NCBI GenBank assembly: GCA_037974665.1
Contig: CM075771.1
Location: 38,114,425-38,178,424, forward strand
From: Ehretia macrophylla
Taxonomy: Eukaryota; Streptophyta; Magnoliopsida; Boraginales; Ehretiaceae
DNA: 64,000 bases
Direction: 5' to 3'
Both the position numbers and the translations under genes were made by a program. Position 1 is the stretch's first letter. Every line of letters starts with the position of its first letter. This document shows positions 33,009 through 45,192 of the stretch, piece after piece. The notes beneath the pieces were generated by a model. That model was not told the origin of the DNA, searched no databases, and was given only the letters and a program-made list of their open reading frames with translations.

Positions 33009-33565
33009 CTTTTCAATATTTTTTGCCCTGGTTAGGGTTGCCAAGATACTTTATCCACCAAATATCTATTACCGAATCCCACGGAACATTGGGCAAGACA
33101 ACTTCGTTCACGTAGAGGCTGGGCCCGCAAACCGAGGGCGTAGGGTTTGTAACCAAGACTCCGTCTCTCCGGTGCCCTTAACTTTGATCAGTAAGGAGCT
33201 ACGCAGCGTACATCATACAGTTGCAAAGCTCTTTGAGAGCTCTACGACGTAGGCAGCCAGCTTGCTCGCTGTTGCCATTTTTGGAGCCCAAAATCAAACG
33301 TTCTCATCAGTTTTAGGTCACTTTTCTTGTTTTGCCCTGTTTTTCTATTCTCGGATTGTACGTCGTGAGTTGTTAAAAGGACGACAACCTGACTCGCGGT
33401 ATATCAGAGGGCCCTACAACGTGTCGATATCACGTCTTGCGAGGATGCTGCGTTGTTGAAGTGAATGGATTGTCGTTAAGCCCATTGGGCCTTTTCAATG
33501 GGCCATCTCTCTAGGCTGGGACTATGAACTGTTAACACATTTAGGAATTGTGCCCTCAACATGAC

Positions 33566-33684
33566 GGGCGCGATCATACCAGCACTAATGCACTGGATCC
33601 CATCAGAACTCCGAAGTTAAGCTTGCTTGGGCGAGAGTAGTACTAGGATGGGTGACCCCCTGGGAAGTCCTCGTGTTGCACCCC
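33566..33684 (+). rRNA. 5S rRNA gene, copy 28 of 73
   Basis: Three differences: T4C, C29T and G58T (box A). Spacer subtype X. It opens the block 28-33 that is repeated as 45-50. Confidence 0.97.
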
Positions 33685-34241
33685 CTTCTCAATTTTTTTT
33701 GCCTTGGTAGGGTTTCCAAGATACTTTATCCAGCAAAATCTCTATTATCGAATCCCAAGGAACATTAGGCATGACAACTTCGCTTCACGTAGAGGCCGGG
33801 CCTGGAAACCGAGGGCGTAGGGTTTGTGACCAAGTCTCCGTCGCTCCAGAGCCCATAACTTTTGATCCGTAAGGAGTTACGTGGCGCACACCATATCGTT
33901 GCAAAAACCTTTGAGAGCTCGACGACGGGGGCGGCGAGCTTTTTCATCGTGCCCCTTTTTGGAGCTCAAAATCGAACGTTTTCATCAGTTTCAGGCCACT
34001 TTTCATATTTTGCCCTGTTTTTTCTTCCCGGATCGTATGTCGTGAGCTGTTAAACGGACGACAACCTGACTCTCGATCCATCATAGGGCCCTACAACGTG
34101 TCGATATCACGTCTTATGAGGATGCTGCGTTGTAGAAGCGGATGGGTGTCGTTAAGCCCATTGGGCCTTTTGAATGGGCCATCTCTCAAGGCTGGGACTG
34201 TGAACCATTAACACATATAGCAACTGTGCTCTCAACATGAC

Positions 34242-34360
34242 AGGTGCAATCATACCAGAAGTAAAGCACCGGATGCCATCAGAACTCCGAAGTTAAGCGT
34301 GCTTGTGCGAGAGTAGTACTAGGATGGGTGGCCCCTTGGGAAGTCCTTGTGTTGCACCCC
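34242..34360 (+). rRNA. 5S rRNA gene, copy 29 of 73
   Basis: Ten differences: G1A, G7A, C18A, C20G, T24A, C34G, G65T, A90G, C95T and C107T. C18A, C20G, T24A, G65T and C95T are all shared with copy 46, 17 units away. Spacer subtype Y. Confidence 0.95.
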
Positions 34361-34918
34361 CTTTTCAATTTTCTTTGCCCTGGTTAGGGTTGCCAAGATA
34401 CTTTATCCACCAAATCTCTATTACCGAATCCCACGGAACAATGGGCAAGACGACTTCGCTTCAAGTAGAGGCTGGGCCCGCAAATCGAGGGCGTAGGGTT
34501 GGTGACCAGGTCTCCGTCGCTCCGGTACCCATAACTTTTGATCCGAAAGGAGTTACGCAGCGTACAGCATACCGTTCCAATGCCCTCTGAGAGCTCTACG
34601 ACAGGGGCAGCCACCTTGCTCGCTATGCCCATTTTTGGAGCCCAAAATCGAACATTTTCATCCGTTTCAGACCACTTTTCTACTTTTGCTCTGTTTTTCC
34701 GTCCCGGATCGTACATCATGAGCTGTTAAAAGGATGACAACCTGACTCGCGGGATATCAGAGAGCCCTACAACGTGTCGATATCACGTCTTGCAAGGATG
34801 CTGCTTTGTTGAAGCGGATTGGTTGTCGTTAAGCCCATTGGGCCATTTGAATAGGCCATCTCTCTAGGCTGGGACAGTGAACCATTAACACATATAGGAA
34901 TTGTGCCCTCAACATGAC

Positions 34919-35037
34919 CGGTGTGATCATACCAGCACTAATGCACCGGATCCCATCAGAACTCCGAAGTTAAGCGTGCTTGGGCGAGAGTAGTACTAGG
35001 ATGGGTGACCCCCTGTGAAGTCCTCATGTTGCACCCC
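34919..35037 (+). rRNA. 5S rRNA gene, copy 30 of 73, intact internal promoter
   Basis: Differences: G1C, C6T, G98T and G108A; nucleotides 50-97 match consensus. Spacer subtype Z. Confidence 0.97.
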
Positions 35038-35595
35038 CTTTTCAATTTTTCTTGCCCTGGTTGGGGTTGCCAAGATACTTTATCCACCAATTCTCTATTA
35101 CCGAATCCCACGAAACATTGGGCAAGACAACTTCACTTCACGTAGAGGCCGGGCCCGTAAACCGAGGGCGTAGGGTTTGTCACAAAGTCTCCGTCGCTCA
35201 GGTGCCCATAACTTTTGATCCGTAAGGAGTTAAGCAGCGCCCAACATACCGTTGCAAAGCTCTTTGAGAGCTCTACGATGTAGGCAGCCATCTTGCTCGC
35301 AGTGGCCTTTTTTGGAGCCCAAAATCGAACATTTTCATCAGTTTCAGTCCACTTTTCTTTTTTTGCTATGTTTTTCCATCCTGGATCGTACGTCGTGAGC
35401 TATTAAAAGGACGACAACCTGACTCGTGGAACATCAGAGGGCCCTACAACGTGTCGATATCACGTCTTGCGAGGACGCAGCGTTGTTGAAGCAGATGGGT
35501 TGTCGTTAAGCCCATTGGGCTTTTTGAATAGGCAATCCCTCTAGGCTGCGACTGTGAACCGTTAACACATATAGGAATTGTTCCCTCAACATGAC

Positions 35596-35713
35596 GGGTG
35601 CGATCATACCAGCACTAATGCTCCAGATCCCATCAGAACTCCGAAGCTAAGCGTGCTTGGGGAGAGCAGTACTAGGATGGGTGACCCCCTGGGAAGTCTT
35701 CGCGTTGCACCCC
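35596..35713 (+). rRNA. 5S rRNA gene, copy 31 of 73 (118 bp)
   Basis: C67 is deleted (CTTGGGGAGAG), making the gene 118 bp, and A27T, G30A, T52C, T73C, C105T and T109C also differ. The deletion is in the IE. It matches copy 48 by position in the higher-order block; both are followed by a spacer with GTCGTTTAGTCCATT. Confidence 0.95.
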
Positions 35714-36270
35714 CTTTTCAATTTTTTTTGCCCTGGTTAGGGTTGCCAAGATACTTTATCCACCAAATCTCTATTACCGAATCCCACAGAACATTGGGCA
35801 AGAAAACTTCGCATCACATAGAGGCCGGGCCTGCAAACCGAGGGCGTAGGGTTTGTGACCAGGTCTCCGTCGCTCCGGTGCCCATTACTTTTGATCCGTC
35901 AGGAGTTACGCGGCGCACAACATACCATTGCATAGCTCTCTGTGAGCTCTACGACGGGGGCAACTACCTTGCTTACTGTGCCCATTTTTGAGCTTAGGAT
36001 CGAACGTTTTCATCAGTTTCAAACCGCTTTTCTTCTTTTGCTCTGTTTTTCCATCCCAGATCGTACGTCGTGCGCTGTTGAAAGGATGAAAACCTGACTC
36101 GCGGGACATCAGAGGGCCCTACAACGTGTCGATATCACGTCTTGCGAGGATACTGCGTTGTTGAAGCAGATGGGTTGTCGTTTAGTCCATTGGGCCTTTT
36201 GAATGGGCCATCTCTCTAGGCGGGGACTGTGAACCGTTAACACATATAGGAATTGTGCCCTCAACATGAC

Positions 36271-36389
36271 GGGTGCGATCATACCAGCACTAATGCAGCG
36301 GATCCCATCAGAACTCCGAAGTTAAGCGTGCTTGGACGAGAGTAGTAGTTGGATGGTCGACCCCCTAGGAAGTCCTAGTGTTGCACCCC
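36271..36389 (+). rRNA. 5S rRNA gene, copy 32 of 73, box C disrupted
   Basis: Differences: C28G, G66A, C78G, A80T, G87T, T88C, G97A and C107A. GGATGGTCGA replaces GGATGGGTGA in box C, so it is probably inactive. A80T and G87T are shared with copy 49. Confidence 0.95.
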
Positions 36390-36946
36390 CTTTTTAATTT
36401 TTTTTCCCTGGTGTGTGTTGCCAAGATACTTTATCCACCAAATCTCTATTACCGAATGCCATGGAACATTGGGCATGACAACCTCGCTTCACGTAGAGGC
36501 TGGTGCCACAAACCGAGGGCTTAGGGTTTGTGACCAGGTCTCCGTCGCTCCGGTGCCCATAATTTTTGATCCGTAAGGAGTTACGCAGCGCACAGCATAC
36601 CGTTGCAAAGCTCTCTTAGAGCTCTACGACAAGGGCAGCCAGCTTGCTCGCCGTGAACTTTTTGGAGCCCAAAATCAAAACGTTTTCATCATATTCTGGC
36701 AGCTTTTCATCTTTTCCTCTATTTTTCCGTCCCGGATCGAACGTCATGAGCTGTTAAAAGGACGACAACCTGACTCGTGGGACATCAGAGGGCCCTGCAA
36801 TGTGTCGATATCACGTCTTGCGAGGATGCTGCGTTGTTGAAGCGAATGGGTTGTCATTAAGCCCATTGGGCCTTTTGAATGGGCCATCTCTTTAGGCTGC
36901 GACTGTGAACTGTTAACACATATAGGAATTGTTCCCTCAACTTGAC

Positions 36947-37065
36947 GGGTGCGATCATACCAGCACTAATCCACAGGATCCCATCAGAACACCGAAGTTA
37001 TCCGTGCTTGGGCGAAAGTAGTACTAGGATGGGTGACCCCCTGGGAAGTCCTCGTGTCGCACCCC
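36947..37065 (+). rRNA. 5S rRNA gene, copy 33 of 73
   Basis: Differences: G25C, C29A, T45A, A55T, G56C, G70A and T112C. Box A reads TTATCCG. Spacer subtype D, as after copy 50. Confidence 0.96.
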
Positions 37066-37623
37066 CTTTTGAATTTTTTTTGCCCTGGTTAGGGTTGCCA
37101 AGATACTTTATCCACCAAATCTCTATTATCGAATCCCACGGAACATTGGGCAAGACAACTTCGCTTCACTTAGAGGCCGGGCCCGCAAACCGAGGGCGTA
37201 GGGTTTGTGACCAAGTCTCCGTCGCTCCGGTGCCCATAACTTTTGATCCGTAGGGAGATACGCGTCGCACAACATACCGTTGCAAAGCTCTTTGAGATCT
37301 CTACGACGGAGGCAGTGAGCTTGCTCGCTTTGCCCATTTTTGGAGCCTAAAAATAAACGTATTCATTAATTTTAGGCCACTCTTATTGTTTTGCCTTATT
37401 TTTCCATCCCGGATCGTACGTCGTGAGCTGTTAAAAGGATGACAACCTTACTCGCGATACATCAGAGGGCCCTACAACGTGTCGATATCACGTCTTGCGA
37501 GGATGCTGCGTTGTTGAAGCAGATGGGTTGTCGTTAATCCCATTGGGCCTTTTGAATGGGCCATCTCTTTATGCTGGGACTGTGAACCGTTAACACATAT
37601 AGGAATTGTGCCATCAACATGAC

Positions 37624-37742
37624 GGGTGTGATCATACTAGCACTAATGCACCTGATCCTATCTGAACTCCGAAGTTAAGCGTGCCTGGGCGAGAGTAGTA
37701 CTAGGATGGGTGACCCCGTGGGAAGTCCTCGTGTTGCACGCC
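37624..37742 (+). rRNA. 5S rRNA gene, copy 34 of 73
   Basis: Differences: C6T, C15T, G30T, C36T, A40T, T62C, C95G and C117G. Spacer subtype Y. Confidence 0.96.
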
Positions 37743-38300
37743 CTTTTCAATTTTATTTGCCCTAGTTAGGGTTGCCAAGATACTTTATCCACCAAATCTC
37801 TATTACCGAATCCCACGGAACATTGGGCAAGACAACTTCACTTCACGTAGAGGCCGGGCCCATAAACCGAGGGCGTAGGGTTTGTGACCAGGTCTCCGTC
37901 GCTCCGGTGCCCATAACTTTTGATCCGAAAAGAGTTACGCATCGCACAACATATCGTTGCAAAGCCCTCTGAATGCTCTACGATAGGGTCAACCAGCTTG
38001 CTCGATGTGCCCGTTTTTGGTGCCCAAAATTGAACATTTTCATCAGTTTCAGGCCACTTTTCTACTATTGCTCTGTTTTTTCGTCCCGGATCGTACGTCA
38101 TGCGCTGTTAAAAGGACGACAACCTGACTCACGGGACATCAGAGGGCCCAACAACGTGTCGATATCACGTCTTGCGAGGATGCTGCGTTGTTGAAGTAGA
38201 TGGGTTGTCGTTAAGCCCATCGGGCCATTTGAAAAGGCCATCTCTCTAGGCTGGGACTGTGAACCATTAACACATATAGGAATTGTGCCCTCAACATGAC

Positions 38301-38418
38301 GGGTGCGATCATACCAGCACTAATGCACTAGATCCATCAGAACTGCGAAGTTAAGCGTGCTTGGGCGAGAGTAGTACTAGGATGGGTGACCCCTTGTGAA
38401 ATCCTCATGTTGCACCCC
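38301..38418 (+). rRNA. 5S rRNA gene, copy 35 of 73 (118 bp)
   Basis: One C is lost from CCC at 34-36, with C29T, G30A, C46G, C95T, G98T, G102A and G108A. Its spacer begins as subtype Z and contains the partial duplication at 38608-38974. Confidence 0.95.
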
Positions 38419-38607
38419 CTTTTCAATTTTTTTTGCCCTTGTTGTGGTTGCCAAGATACTTTATCCACCAAATCTCTATTACCGAATCCCATGGAACATT
38501 GGGCAAAACAAATTCTCTTCATGTAGAGGTCGGGCCTGTAAACCGAGGGCGTAGGGTTTGTCACATTGTCTCCGTCGCTCAGGTGCCCTTAACTTTTGAT
38601 CCGTAAG

Positions 38608-38974
38608 GAGTTACGCGGTGCACAGCATACCGTTGCAAAGCTCTTTGAGAGCTCTACGACATAGGAAGCCAGCTTGCTCACTGTGGCCATTTTTGGAGCC
38701 CAAAATCGAACGTTTTCATCAGTTTCAGTCCATATTTCTTCTTTTGCTCTATTTTTCCGTCCTGGATCGTACGTCGTGAGTTGTTAAAAGGTGTTACGCT
38801 GCGTACAACATACAGTTGTAAAGCTCTCTAAGATCTCTATGACGGAGGCAGCGAGCTTGCTCGCTTTGCCCATTTTTGGAGCCTAAAAATGAACGTTTTC
38901 ATCAATTTTAGGTCACTTTTCTTGTTTTGCCCTATTTTTCCATCCTGGATCGTACGTCGTGAGCTGTTAAAAGG
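38608..38974 (+). repeat. Partial duplication of 5S spacer (183 bp) between copies 35 and 36
   Basis: The segment from GGAGTTACGC to GTTAAAAGG occurs twice in a row with a 183-bp offset (TTACGC at 38611 and 38794). The first copy is subtype Z, the second subtype D, so two different spacers were joined, giving the 857-bp unit. This is the product of an unequal exchange rather than simple slippage. Confidence 0.9.
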
Positions 38975-39157
38975 ACGATAACCTTACTCACGGCACATCA
39001 GAGGGCCCTACAACGTGTCGATATCACGTCCTGCGAGGATGCTGCGTTGTCGAGGGGATGGGTTTTCGTTAAGCCCATTGGCCTTTTCAATGGGCCATCT
39101 CTCTAGGCTGGGACTGTGAACCGTTAACACATGTAGGAATTGTGCCCTCAAGATGTC

Positions 39158-39276
39158 GTGTGCGATCATACCAGCACTAATGAACCGGATCCCATCAGAA
39201 CTCCGAAGTTAAGCGTGCTTGGGCGAGAGTAGTACTAGGATGGGTGACCCCTTGGGAAGTCCTCGTGTTGCACCCC
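39158..39276 (+). rRNA. 5S rRNA gene, copy 36 of 73
   Basis: Three differences: G2T, C26A and C95T. The -1 flank is also altered (GATGTC). Spacer subtype E (GAGCTCAAAGACGG), as after copy 51. Confidence 0.97.
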
Positions 39277-39834
39277 CTTCTTAATTTTTTTTGCCCTGGT
39301 TAGGGTTGCCAAGATACTTTATCCACCAAATCTCTATTACCGAATCCAACGGAACATTAGGCAAGACAACTTTGCTTCACGTAGAGGCCGGGCCCTCAAA
39401 CCGAGGGCGTAGGATTTGTGACCAGGTCTCCGTCGCTCCGGTGCCCATAACTTTTGATCCGTAAGGAGTTACGCGGCGCACAGCATATCGTTGCAAAGCT
39501 CTCTTTGAGCTCAAAGACGGAGGCAGCTAGCTTTCTCGATGTGCCCATTTTTGGAGCCCAAAATCGAAGATTTTCATAAGTTTTAGGCCACTTTTCTTGT
39601 TTTGCCCTATTTTTCCGTCCCGGATGGTATGTCGTGAGCTGTTAAAAGGACTACAACTTGACTCGCGGTATATCAGAGGGCCCTAAAACGTGTCGATATC
39701 ACCTCTTGCTAGGATGCTGCGTTGTTGAAGCAGATGGGTTATCGTTAAGCCCAATGGGCCTTTTGAATGGGCCATCTCTCTAGGCTGGGACTGTGAACCG
39801 TTAACACATATAAGAATTGTGCCCTCAACATGAC

Positions 39835-39953
39835 GGGTGCGATCATACCAGCACTAATACACTGGATCCCATCAGAACTCTGAAGTTAATCGTGCTTGGG
39901 CGAGAGTAGTACGAGGATGGGTGACCCCCTAGGAGGTCCTCGTGTTGCACCCC
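39835..39953 (+). rRNA. 5S rRNA gene, copy 37 of 73
   Basis: Differences: G25A, C29T, C47T, G56T, T79G, G97A and A101G. Apart from G25A it is identical to copy 39. Spacer subtype X with a 26-bp loss. Confidence 0.96.
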
Positions 39954-40484
39954 CTTTTCAATTTTTTTTGCCCTGGTAGGGTTGCCAAGATAATTTATCC
40001 ACCAAATCTCTATTACCGAATGCCACAGAACATTGGGCAAGACGACTTCGCTTCACGTAGAGGCCGGGCTAGCAAACCGAGGGTGTAGGGTTTGTGACCA
40101 GGTCTCCGTCGCTCTGGTGCCCATAAGTTTTGATCCGAAAGGAGTTACGTGGCGCGCAGCATACCGTTGTAAAGCACTCGGAGAGCTCGCCGTGCCCCTT
40201 TTTGGAGCCCAAAATCGAACGTTTTCATTAGTTTCAGGTCACTTTTCTTCTTTTGCCCTTTTTTCCGTCCCAGATCGTACGTCGTGAGCTGTTAAAAGGA
40301 CGACAACCGGACTCTCGAAACATCGGAGGGTCCTACAACGTGTCGATATCAAGTCTTATGAGGATGATGCGTTGTTGAAGCGGATGGGTTGTCGTTAAGC
40401 CCATTGGGCCTTTTGAACGGGCCATCTCCCTAGGCTCGGACTATGAACCATTAACACATATAGAAATTATGCTCTCAACATGAC

Positions 40485-40603
40485 GGGTGCGATCATACCA
40501 GTACTAATGCACTGGATCCCATCATAACTCCGAAGTTAATCGTGCTTGGGCGAGAGTAGTAATAGGATGGGTGACCCCCTGGGAGGTTCTCGTGTTGCAC
40601 CCC
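40485..40603 (+). rRNA. 5S rRNA gene, copy 38 of 73
   Basis: Differences: C18T, C29T, G41T, G56T, C78A, A101G and C104T. It is identical to copy 40 except that copy 40 adds G89A. Confidence 0.96.
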
Positions 40604-41160
40604 CTTTTTAATTTTTTTTGCCCTGGTAGGGTTGCCAAGATACTTTATCTACCAAATCCCTATTATTGAATCCCACGGATCATTGGGCAAGACAACTTCG
40701 CTTCACGAAGAGGCCGGGCCAGCAAACCGAGGGTGTAGGGTTTGAAACTAGGTCTCGCTCGCTCCGGTGCCCATAACTTTTGATTCGTAAGGAGTTATGT
40801 GGCGCACAACATACCGTTGCAAAGCTCTCTGAGAGCTCGACGACGGGTGCGGGGAGCTTGCTCGCCGTGCCCCTTTTTGGAGCCCAAAATCTAACGTTTT
40901 CATCAGTTTCAGGCCACTTTTCTTCTTTTGCCCTCTTTTTCCATCCCGGATCGTACGTCGTGAGCTGTTAAAAGGACGACAACCTTATTCTCGATACATC
41001 AGAGGGCCCTACAACGTGTAGATATCAAGTCTTATTAAGATGCTGCGTTGTTGAAGCGGATGGGTTGTCGTTAAGCCCATTGGGCCTTTTGAACGGGCCA
41101 TCTCTCTAGGTTGGGACTGTGAACCATTAACACATATAAGAATTGTGCCCTCAACATGAC

Positions 41161-41279
41161 GGGTGCGATCATACCAGCACTAATGCACTGGATCCCATCA
41201 GAACTCTGAAGTTAATCGTGCTTGGGCGAGAGTAGTACGAGGATGGGTGACCCCCTAGGAGGTCCTCGTGTTGCACCCC
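41161..41279 (+). rRNA. 5S rRNA gene, copy 39 of 73
   Basis: Differences: C29T, C47T, G56T, T79G, G97A and A101G. It is the duplicate of copy 37. Confidence 0.97.
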
Positions 41280-41811
41280 CTTTTCAATTTTTTTTGCCCT
41301 GGTAGGGTTGCCAAGATACTTTATCCACCAAATCTCTATTACCGAATCCCACAGAACATTGGGCAAGACGACTTCGCTTCACGTAGAGGCCGGGCTAGCA
41401 AACCGAGGGTGTAGGGTTTGTGACCAGGTCTCCGTCGCTCTGGTGCCCATAAGTTTTGATCCGAAAGGAGTTACGTGGCGCGCAGCATACCGTTGTAAAG
41501 CACTCGGAGAGCTCGCCGTGCCCCTTTTTGGAGCCCAAAATCGAACGTTTTCATTAGTTTCAGGTCACTTTTCTTATTTTGCCCTATTTTTCCGTCCCAG
41601 ATCGTACGTCGTGAGCTGTTAAAAGGACGACAACCGGACTCTCGAAACATCGGAGGGTCCTACAACGTGTCGATATCAAGTCTTATGAGGATGATGCGTT
41701 GTTGAAGCGGATGGGTTGTCGTTAAGCCCATTGGGCCTTTTGAACGGGCCATCTCCCTAGGCTCGGACTATGAACCATTAACACATATAGGAATTATGCT
41801 CTCAACATGAC

Positions 41812-41930
41812 GGGTGCGATCATACCAGTACTAATGCACTGGATCCCATCATAACTCCGAAGTTAATCGTGCTTGGGCGAGAGTAGTAATAGGATGGGTA
41901 ACCCCCTGGGAGGTTCTCGTGTTGCACCCC
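41812..41930 (+). rRNA. 5S rRNA gene, copy 40 of 73
   Basis: Differences: C18T, C29T, G41T, G56T, C78A, G89A, A101G and C104T. It is the duplicate of copy 38, with an additional box C change. Confidence 0.96.
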
Positions 41931-42487
41931 CTTTTTAATTTTTTTTGCCCTGGTAGGGTTGCCAAGATACTTTATCTACCAAATCCCTATTATTGAATCC
42001 CACGGATCATTGGGCAAGACAACTTCGCTTCACGAAGAGGCCGGGCCAGCAAACCGAGGGTGTAGGGTTTGAAACTAGGTCTCGCTCGCTCCGGTGCCCA
42101 TAACTTTTGATTCGTAAGGAGTTACGTGGCGCACAACATACCGTTGCAAAGCTCTCTGAGAGCTCGACGACGGGTGCGGGGAGCTTGCTCGCCGTGCCCC
42201 TTTTTGGAGCCCAAAATCTAACGTTTTCATCAGTTTCAGGCCACTTTTCTTCTTTTGCCCTCTTTTTCCATCCCGGATCGTACGTCGTGAGCTGTTAAAA
42301 GGACGACAACCTTATTCTCGATACATCAGAGGGCCCTAAAACGTGTCGATATCAAGTCTTATTAAGATGCTGCGTTGTTGAAGCGGATGGGTTGTCGTTA
42401 AGCCCATTGGGCCTTTTGAACGGGCCATCTCTCTAGGTTGGGACTGTGAACCATTAACACATATAGGAATTTTGCTCTCAACATGAC

Positions 42488-42606
42488 TGGTGCGATCATA
42501 CCAGCACTAATGCACCGGATCCCATCAGAACTCCGAAGTTAAGTGTGCTTGGGCGAGAGTAGTACTAGGATGGTTGACGCCTTGGGAAGTCCTCGTGGTG
42601 CACAAC
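42488..42606 (+). rRNA. 5S rRNA gene, copy 41 of 73
   Basis: Differences: G1T, C57T, G87T, C92G, C95T, T111G, C117A and C118A. G1T with C118A keeps a U-A pair at the end of helix I, while C117A leaves a mismatch. The spacer begins as subtype Y and ends like Z, a chimera. Confidence 0.95.
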
Positions 42607-43163
42607 CTTTTCAATTTTTTTTGCCCTGGTTAGGGTTGCCAGGATAGTTTATCCACCAAATATCTATTACCGAATCCCACGGAACATTGGGCAAGACAAC
42701 TTTGCTTCACGTAGAGGCCGGGCCCGCAAACCGAGGGCGTAGGGTTTATGACCAGGTCTCCGTCGCTCCGGTGCCTATAACTTTTGATCCGAAAAGAGTT
42801 ACGCAGCGTACAGCATACCGTTGCAAAGCCCTCTGAGAGCTCTATGACAGGGGCAGCCAGCTTGCTCGCTGTGCCCATTTTTGGAGCCCAAAATTGAACA
42901 TTTTCATCAGCTTCAGTCCACTTTTCTTTTTTTGCTCTATTTTTTGTCCTGGATCGTACGTCGTGAGTTGTTAAAAGGACGACAACCAGACTCGTGGGAA
43001 ATCAAAGGGCCCTTCAACGTGTCGATATCACGTCTTGCGAGGATGCATCATTGTTAAAGCGAATGGGTTGTCGTTATGCCCAATGGGCCTTTTGAATGGG
43101 CAAACTCTCTAGGCTGGGACAGTGAACCGTTAACACATATAGGAATTGTGCTCTCAACATGAC

Positions 43164-43282
43164 TGGTGCGATTATACCAGCACTAATGCACCGGATCCCA
43201 TCAGAACTCCGAAGTTAAGCGTGCTTGGGCGAGAGTAGTACTAGGATGGGTGACCCTCTGGGAAGTCCTCTTGTTGCACAAC
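43164..43282 (+). rRNA. 5S rRNA gene, copy 42 of 73
   Basis: Differences: G1T, C10T, C94T, G108T, C117A and C118A. It shares the altered gene ends (G1T, C117A, C118A) with copy 41. Spacer subtype Y. Confidence 0.96.
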
Positions 43283-43840
43283 CTTTTCAATTTTTTTTGC
43301 CCTGGTTAGGGTTGCCAAGATAGTTTATCCACCAAATCTCTATTACCGAATCCCACGGAACATTGGGCAAGACAACTTTGCTTCACGTAGAGGCCGGGCC
43401 CGCAAACCGAGGGCGTAGGGTTTGTGACCAGGTCTCCGTCGCTTCGGTGCCCATAACTTTTGATCTGAAAAGAGTTACGCAGCGTACATCATACAGTTGC
43501 AAAGCCCTCTGAGAGCTCTATGATAGGGGCAGCCAGCTTGCTCGCTGTGCCCATTTTTGGAGCCCAAAATCGAATATTTTCATCAGTTTCAGGCCACTTT
43601 TCTACTTTTGCTTTGTTTTTCCATCCCGGATCGTACGTCATGCGCTGTTAAAAGGACAACAACCTGACTCGCGGGACATCAGACGGCCCTACAACGTGTA
43701 GATATCACGTCTTGCGAGGATGCTGCGTTGTTGAAGCGGATGGGTTGTCGTTAAGCCCATTGGGCCTTTTGAACGGGCCATCTCTTTAGGATAGGACTGT
43801 GAACCGTTAACACATATAGAAATTGTGCCTTCAACTTGAC

Positions 43841-43959
43841 GGGTGCGATCATACCAGCACTAATGCACCCGATCCTATCAGAACTCCGAATTTTAGTGAG
43901 CTTGGGCGAGAGTAGTACTAGGATGGGTAACCACCTGGGAAGTCCTCGTGTTGCACCCC
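43841..43959 (+). rRNA. 5S rRNA gene, copy 43 of 73, box A disrupted
   Basis: Differences: G30C, C36T, G51T, A54T, C57T, T59A, G89A and C93A. Box A reads ATTTTAGTGAGC, so Pol III initiation is unlikely. Spacer subtype D. Confidence 0.95.
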
Positions 43960-44515
43960 ATTTTGAATTTTTTTTGCCCTGGTTAGGGTTGCCAAGATAC
44001 TTTATCCACCAAATCTCTATTACCGAATCCCACGGAATATTGGGCAAGACAACTTTGCTTCACGTAGAGGCCGGGCCTGCAAACCGAGGGCGTAGGGTTT
44101 ATGACCAGGTCTCCGTCGCTCCGGTGCCCATAACTTTTTATCCGTAAGGAATTTCGCAGTGCACAGCATACCGCTGCAAAGTTCTCTGAGATCTCTACGA
44201 CGGAGGCAGCGAGCTTGCTCGCTTTGCCCATTTTTCGAGCCCAAAAAAGAACGTATTCATCAATTTTAGGCCACTTTTCTTGTTTTGCCCTATTTTTCTG
44301 TCCCGGATCGTACTTTGTGAGCTATTAAAAGGATGACAACTTTACTCGTGGTACATCAGAGGGCCCTACAACGTGTCGACATCACGTCTTGCGAGAATGC
44401 TGCATTGTTGAAGCAGATGGGTTTTCCTTAAGCCGATTGGCCTTTTAATGGGCCATCTCTCTCGACTAGGACTGTGAACCGTTAACACATATAGGAATTG
44501 TGCCCTCAACATGAT

Positions 44516-44634
44516 GGGTGCGATCATACTAGCACTAATGCACCGGATCCCATCAGAACTCCGAAGTTAAGCGTGCTTGGGCGAGAGTTGTACTAGGATG
44601 GGTGGCCCCCTTGGAAGTCCTTGTGTTGCACCCC
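44516..44634 (+). rRNA. 5S rRNA gene, copy 44 of 73
   Basis: Differences: C15T, A74T, A90G, G97T and C107T. The base at -1 is T instead of C. Boxes A and IE are intact. Confidence 0.97.
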
Positions 44635-45192
44635 CTTTTGAATTTTTTTTGCCCTGGTTAGGGTTTCCAAGATACTTTATCCACCAAATCTCTATTACCG
44701 AATCCCACGGAACATTCGGCAAGACAACTTTGCTTCACGTAGTGGCCGGGCCCGCAAACTGAGGGCGTAGGGTTTATGACTAGGTCCCCGTCGCTCCGGT
44801 GCCCATAACTTTTGATCCATAAGGAGTTACGCGGCGCACAGCATACCGTTGCGAAGTTCTTTGAGAGCTCTACGACGGGGGCAGCCAGCTTGCTCGTTGT
44901 GCCTATTTTTGGAGCCAAAAATAGAACATTTTCATCAGTTTCAGGCCACTTTTGTTCTTTTGCTCTATTTTTCCGTCTCGGATCGTACGTAGTGATTTGT
45001 TAAAAGGATGACAACCTGACTCGCGAGACATCAGAGGGCCCTAAAACATGTCGATATCACGTCTTGCGAGGATGCTGCGTTGTTGAAGCGGATGGATTGT
45101 CGTTAAGCCCATTGGGCCACTTGAATGGGCCATCTCTCTAGGCTGGGACTGTGAACCGTTAACGCATTTAGGAATTGTGCCCTCAATATGAC

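Larger units (their letters stand above)
33566..37623 (+). repeat. Higher-order block of six 5S units (copies 28-33), repeated at copies 45-50
   Basis: Units 28 to 33 correspond one by one to units 45 to 50 (45193-49249) by shared private variants: the X, Y, Z spacer order, the five gene substitutions shared by 29 and 46, GCTTACTG after 31 and 48, A80T/G87T in 32 and 49, CTCAACTTGAC before 33 and 50, and the D spacer after 33 and 50. The blocks are 4058 and 4057 bp long and their starts are 11627 bp (17 units) apart. Confidence 0.8.
39835..42487 (+). repeat. Tandem duplication of a two-unit block (copies 37-38 and 39-40)
   Basis: 39835-41160 and 41161-42487 are nearly identical over about 1.33 kb, sharing gene variants, the 26-bp spacer loss and ends such as GATGATGCGTTG. 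I see only about a dozen scattered differences. This is the most recent amplification in the window. Confidence 0.92.
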
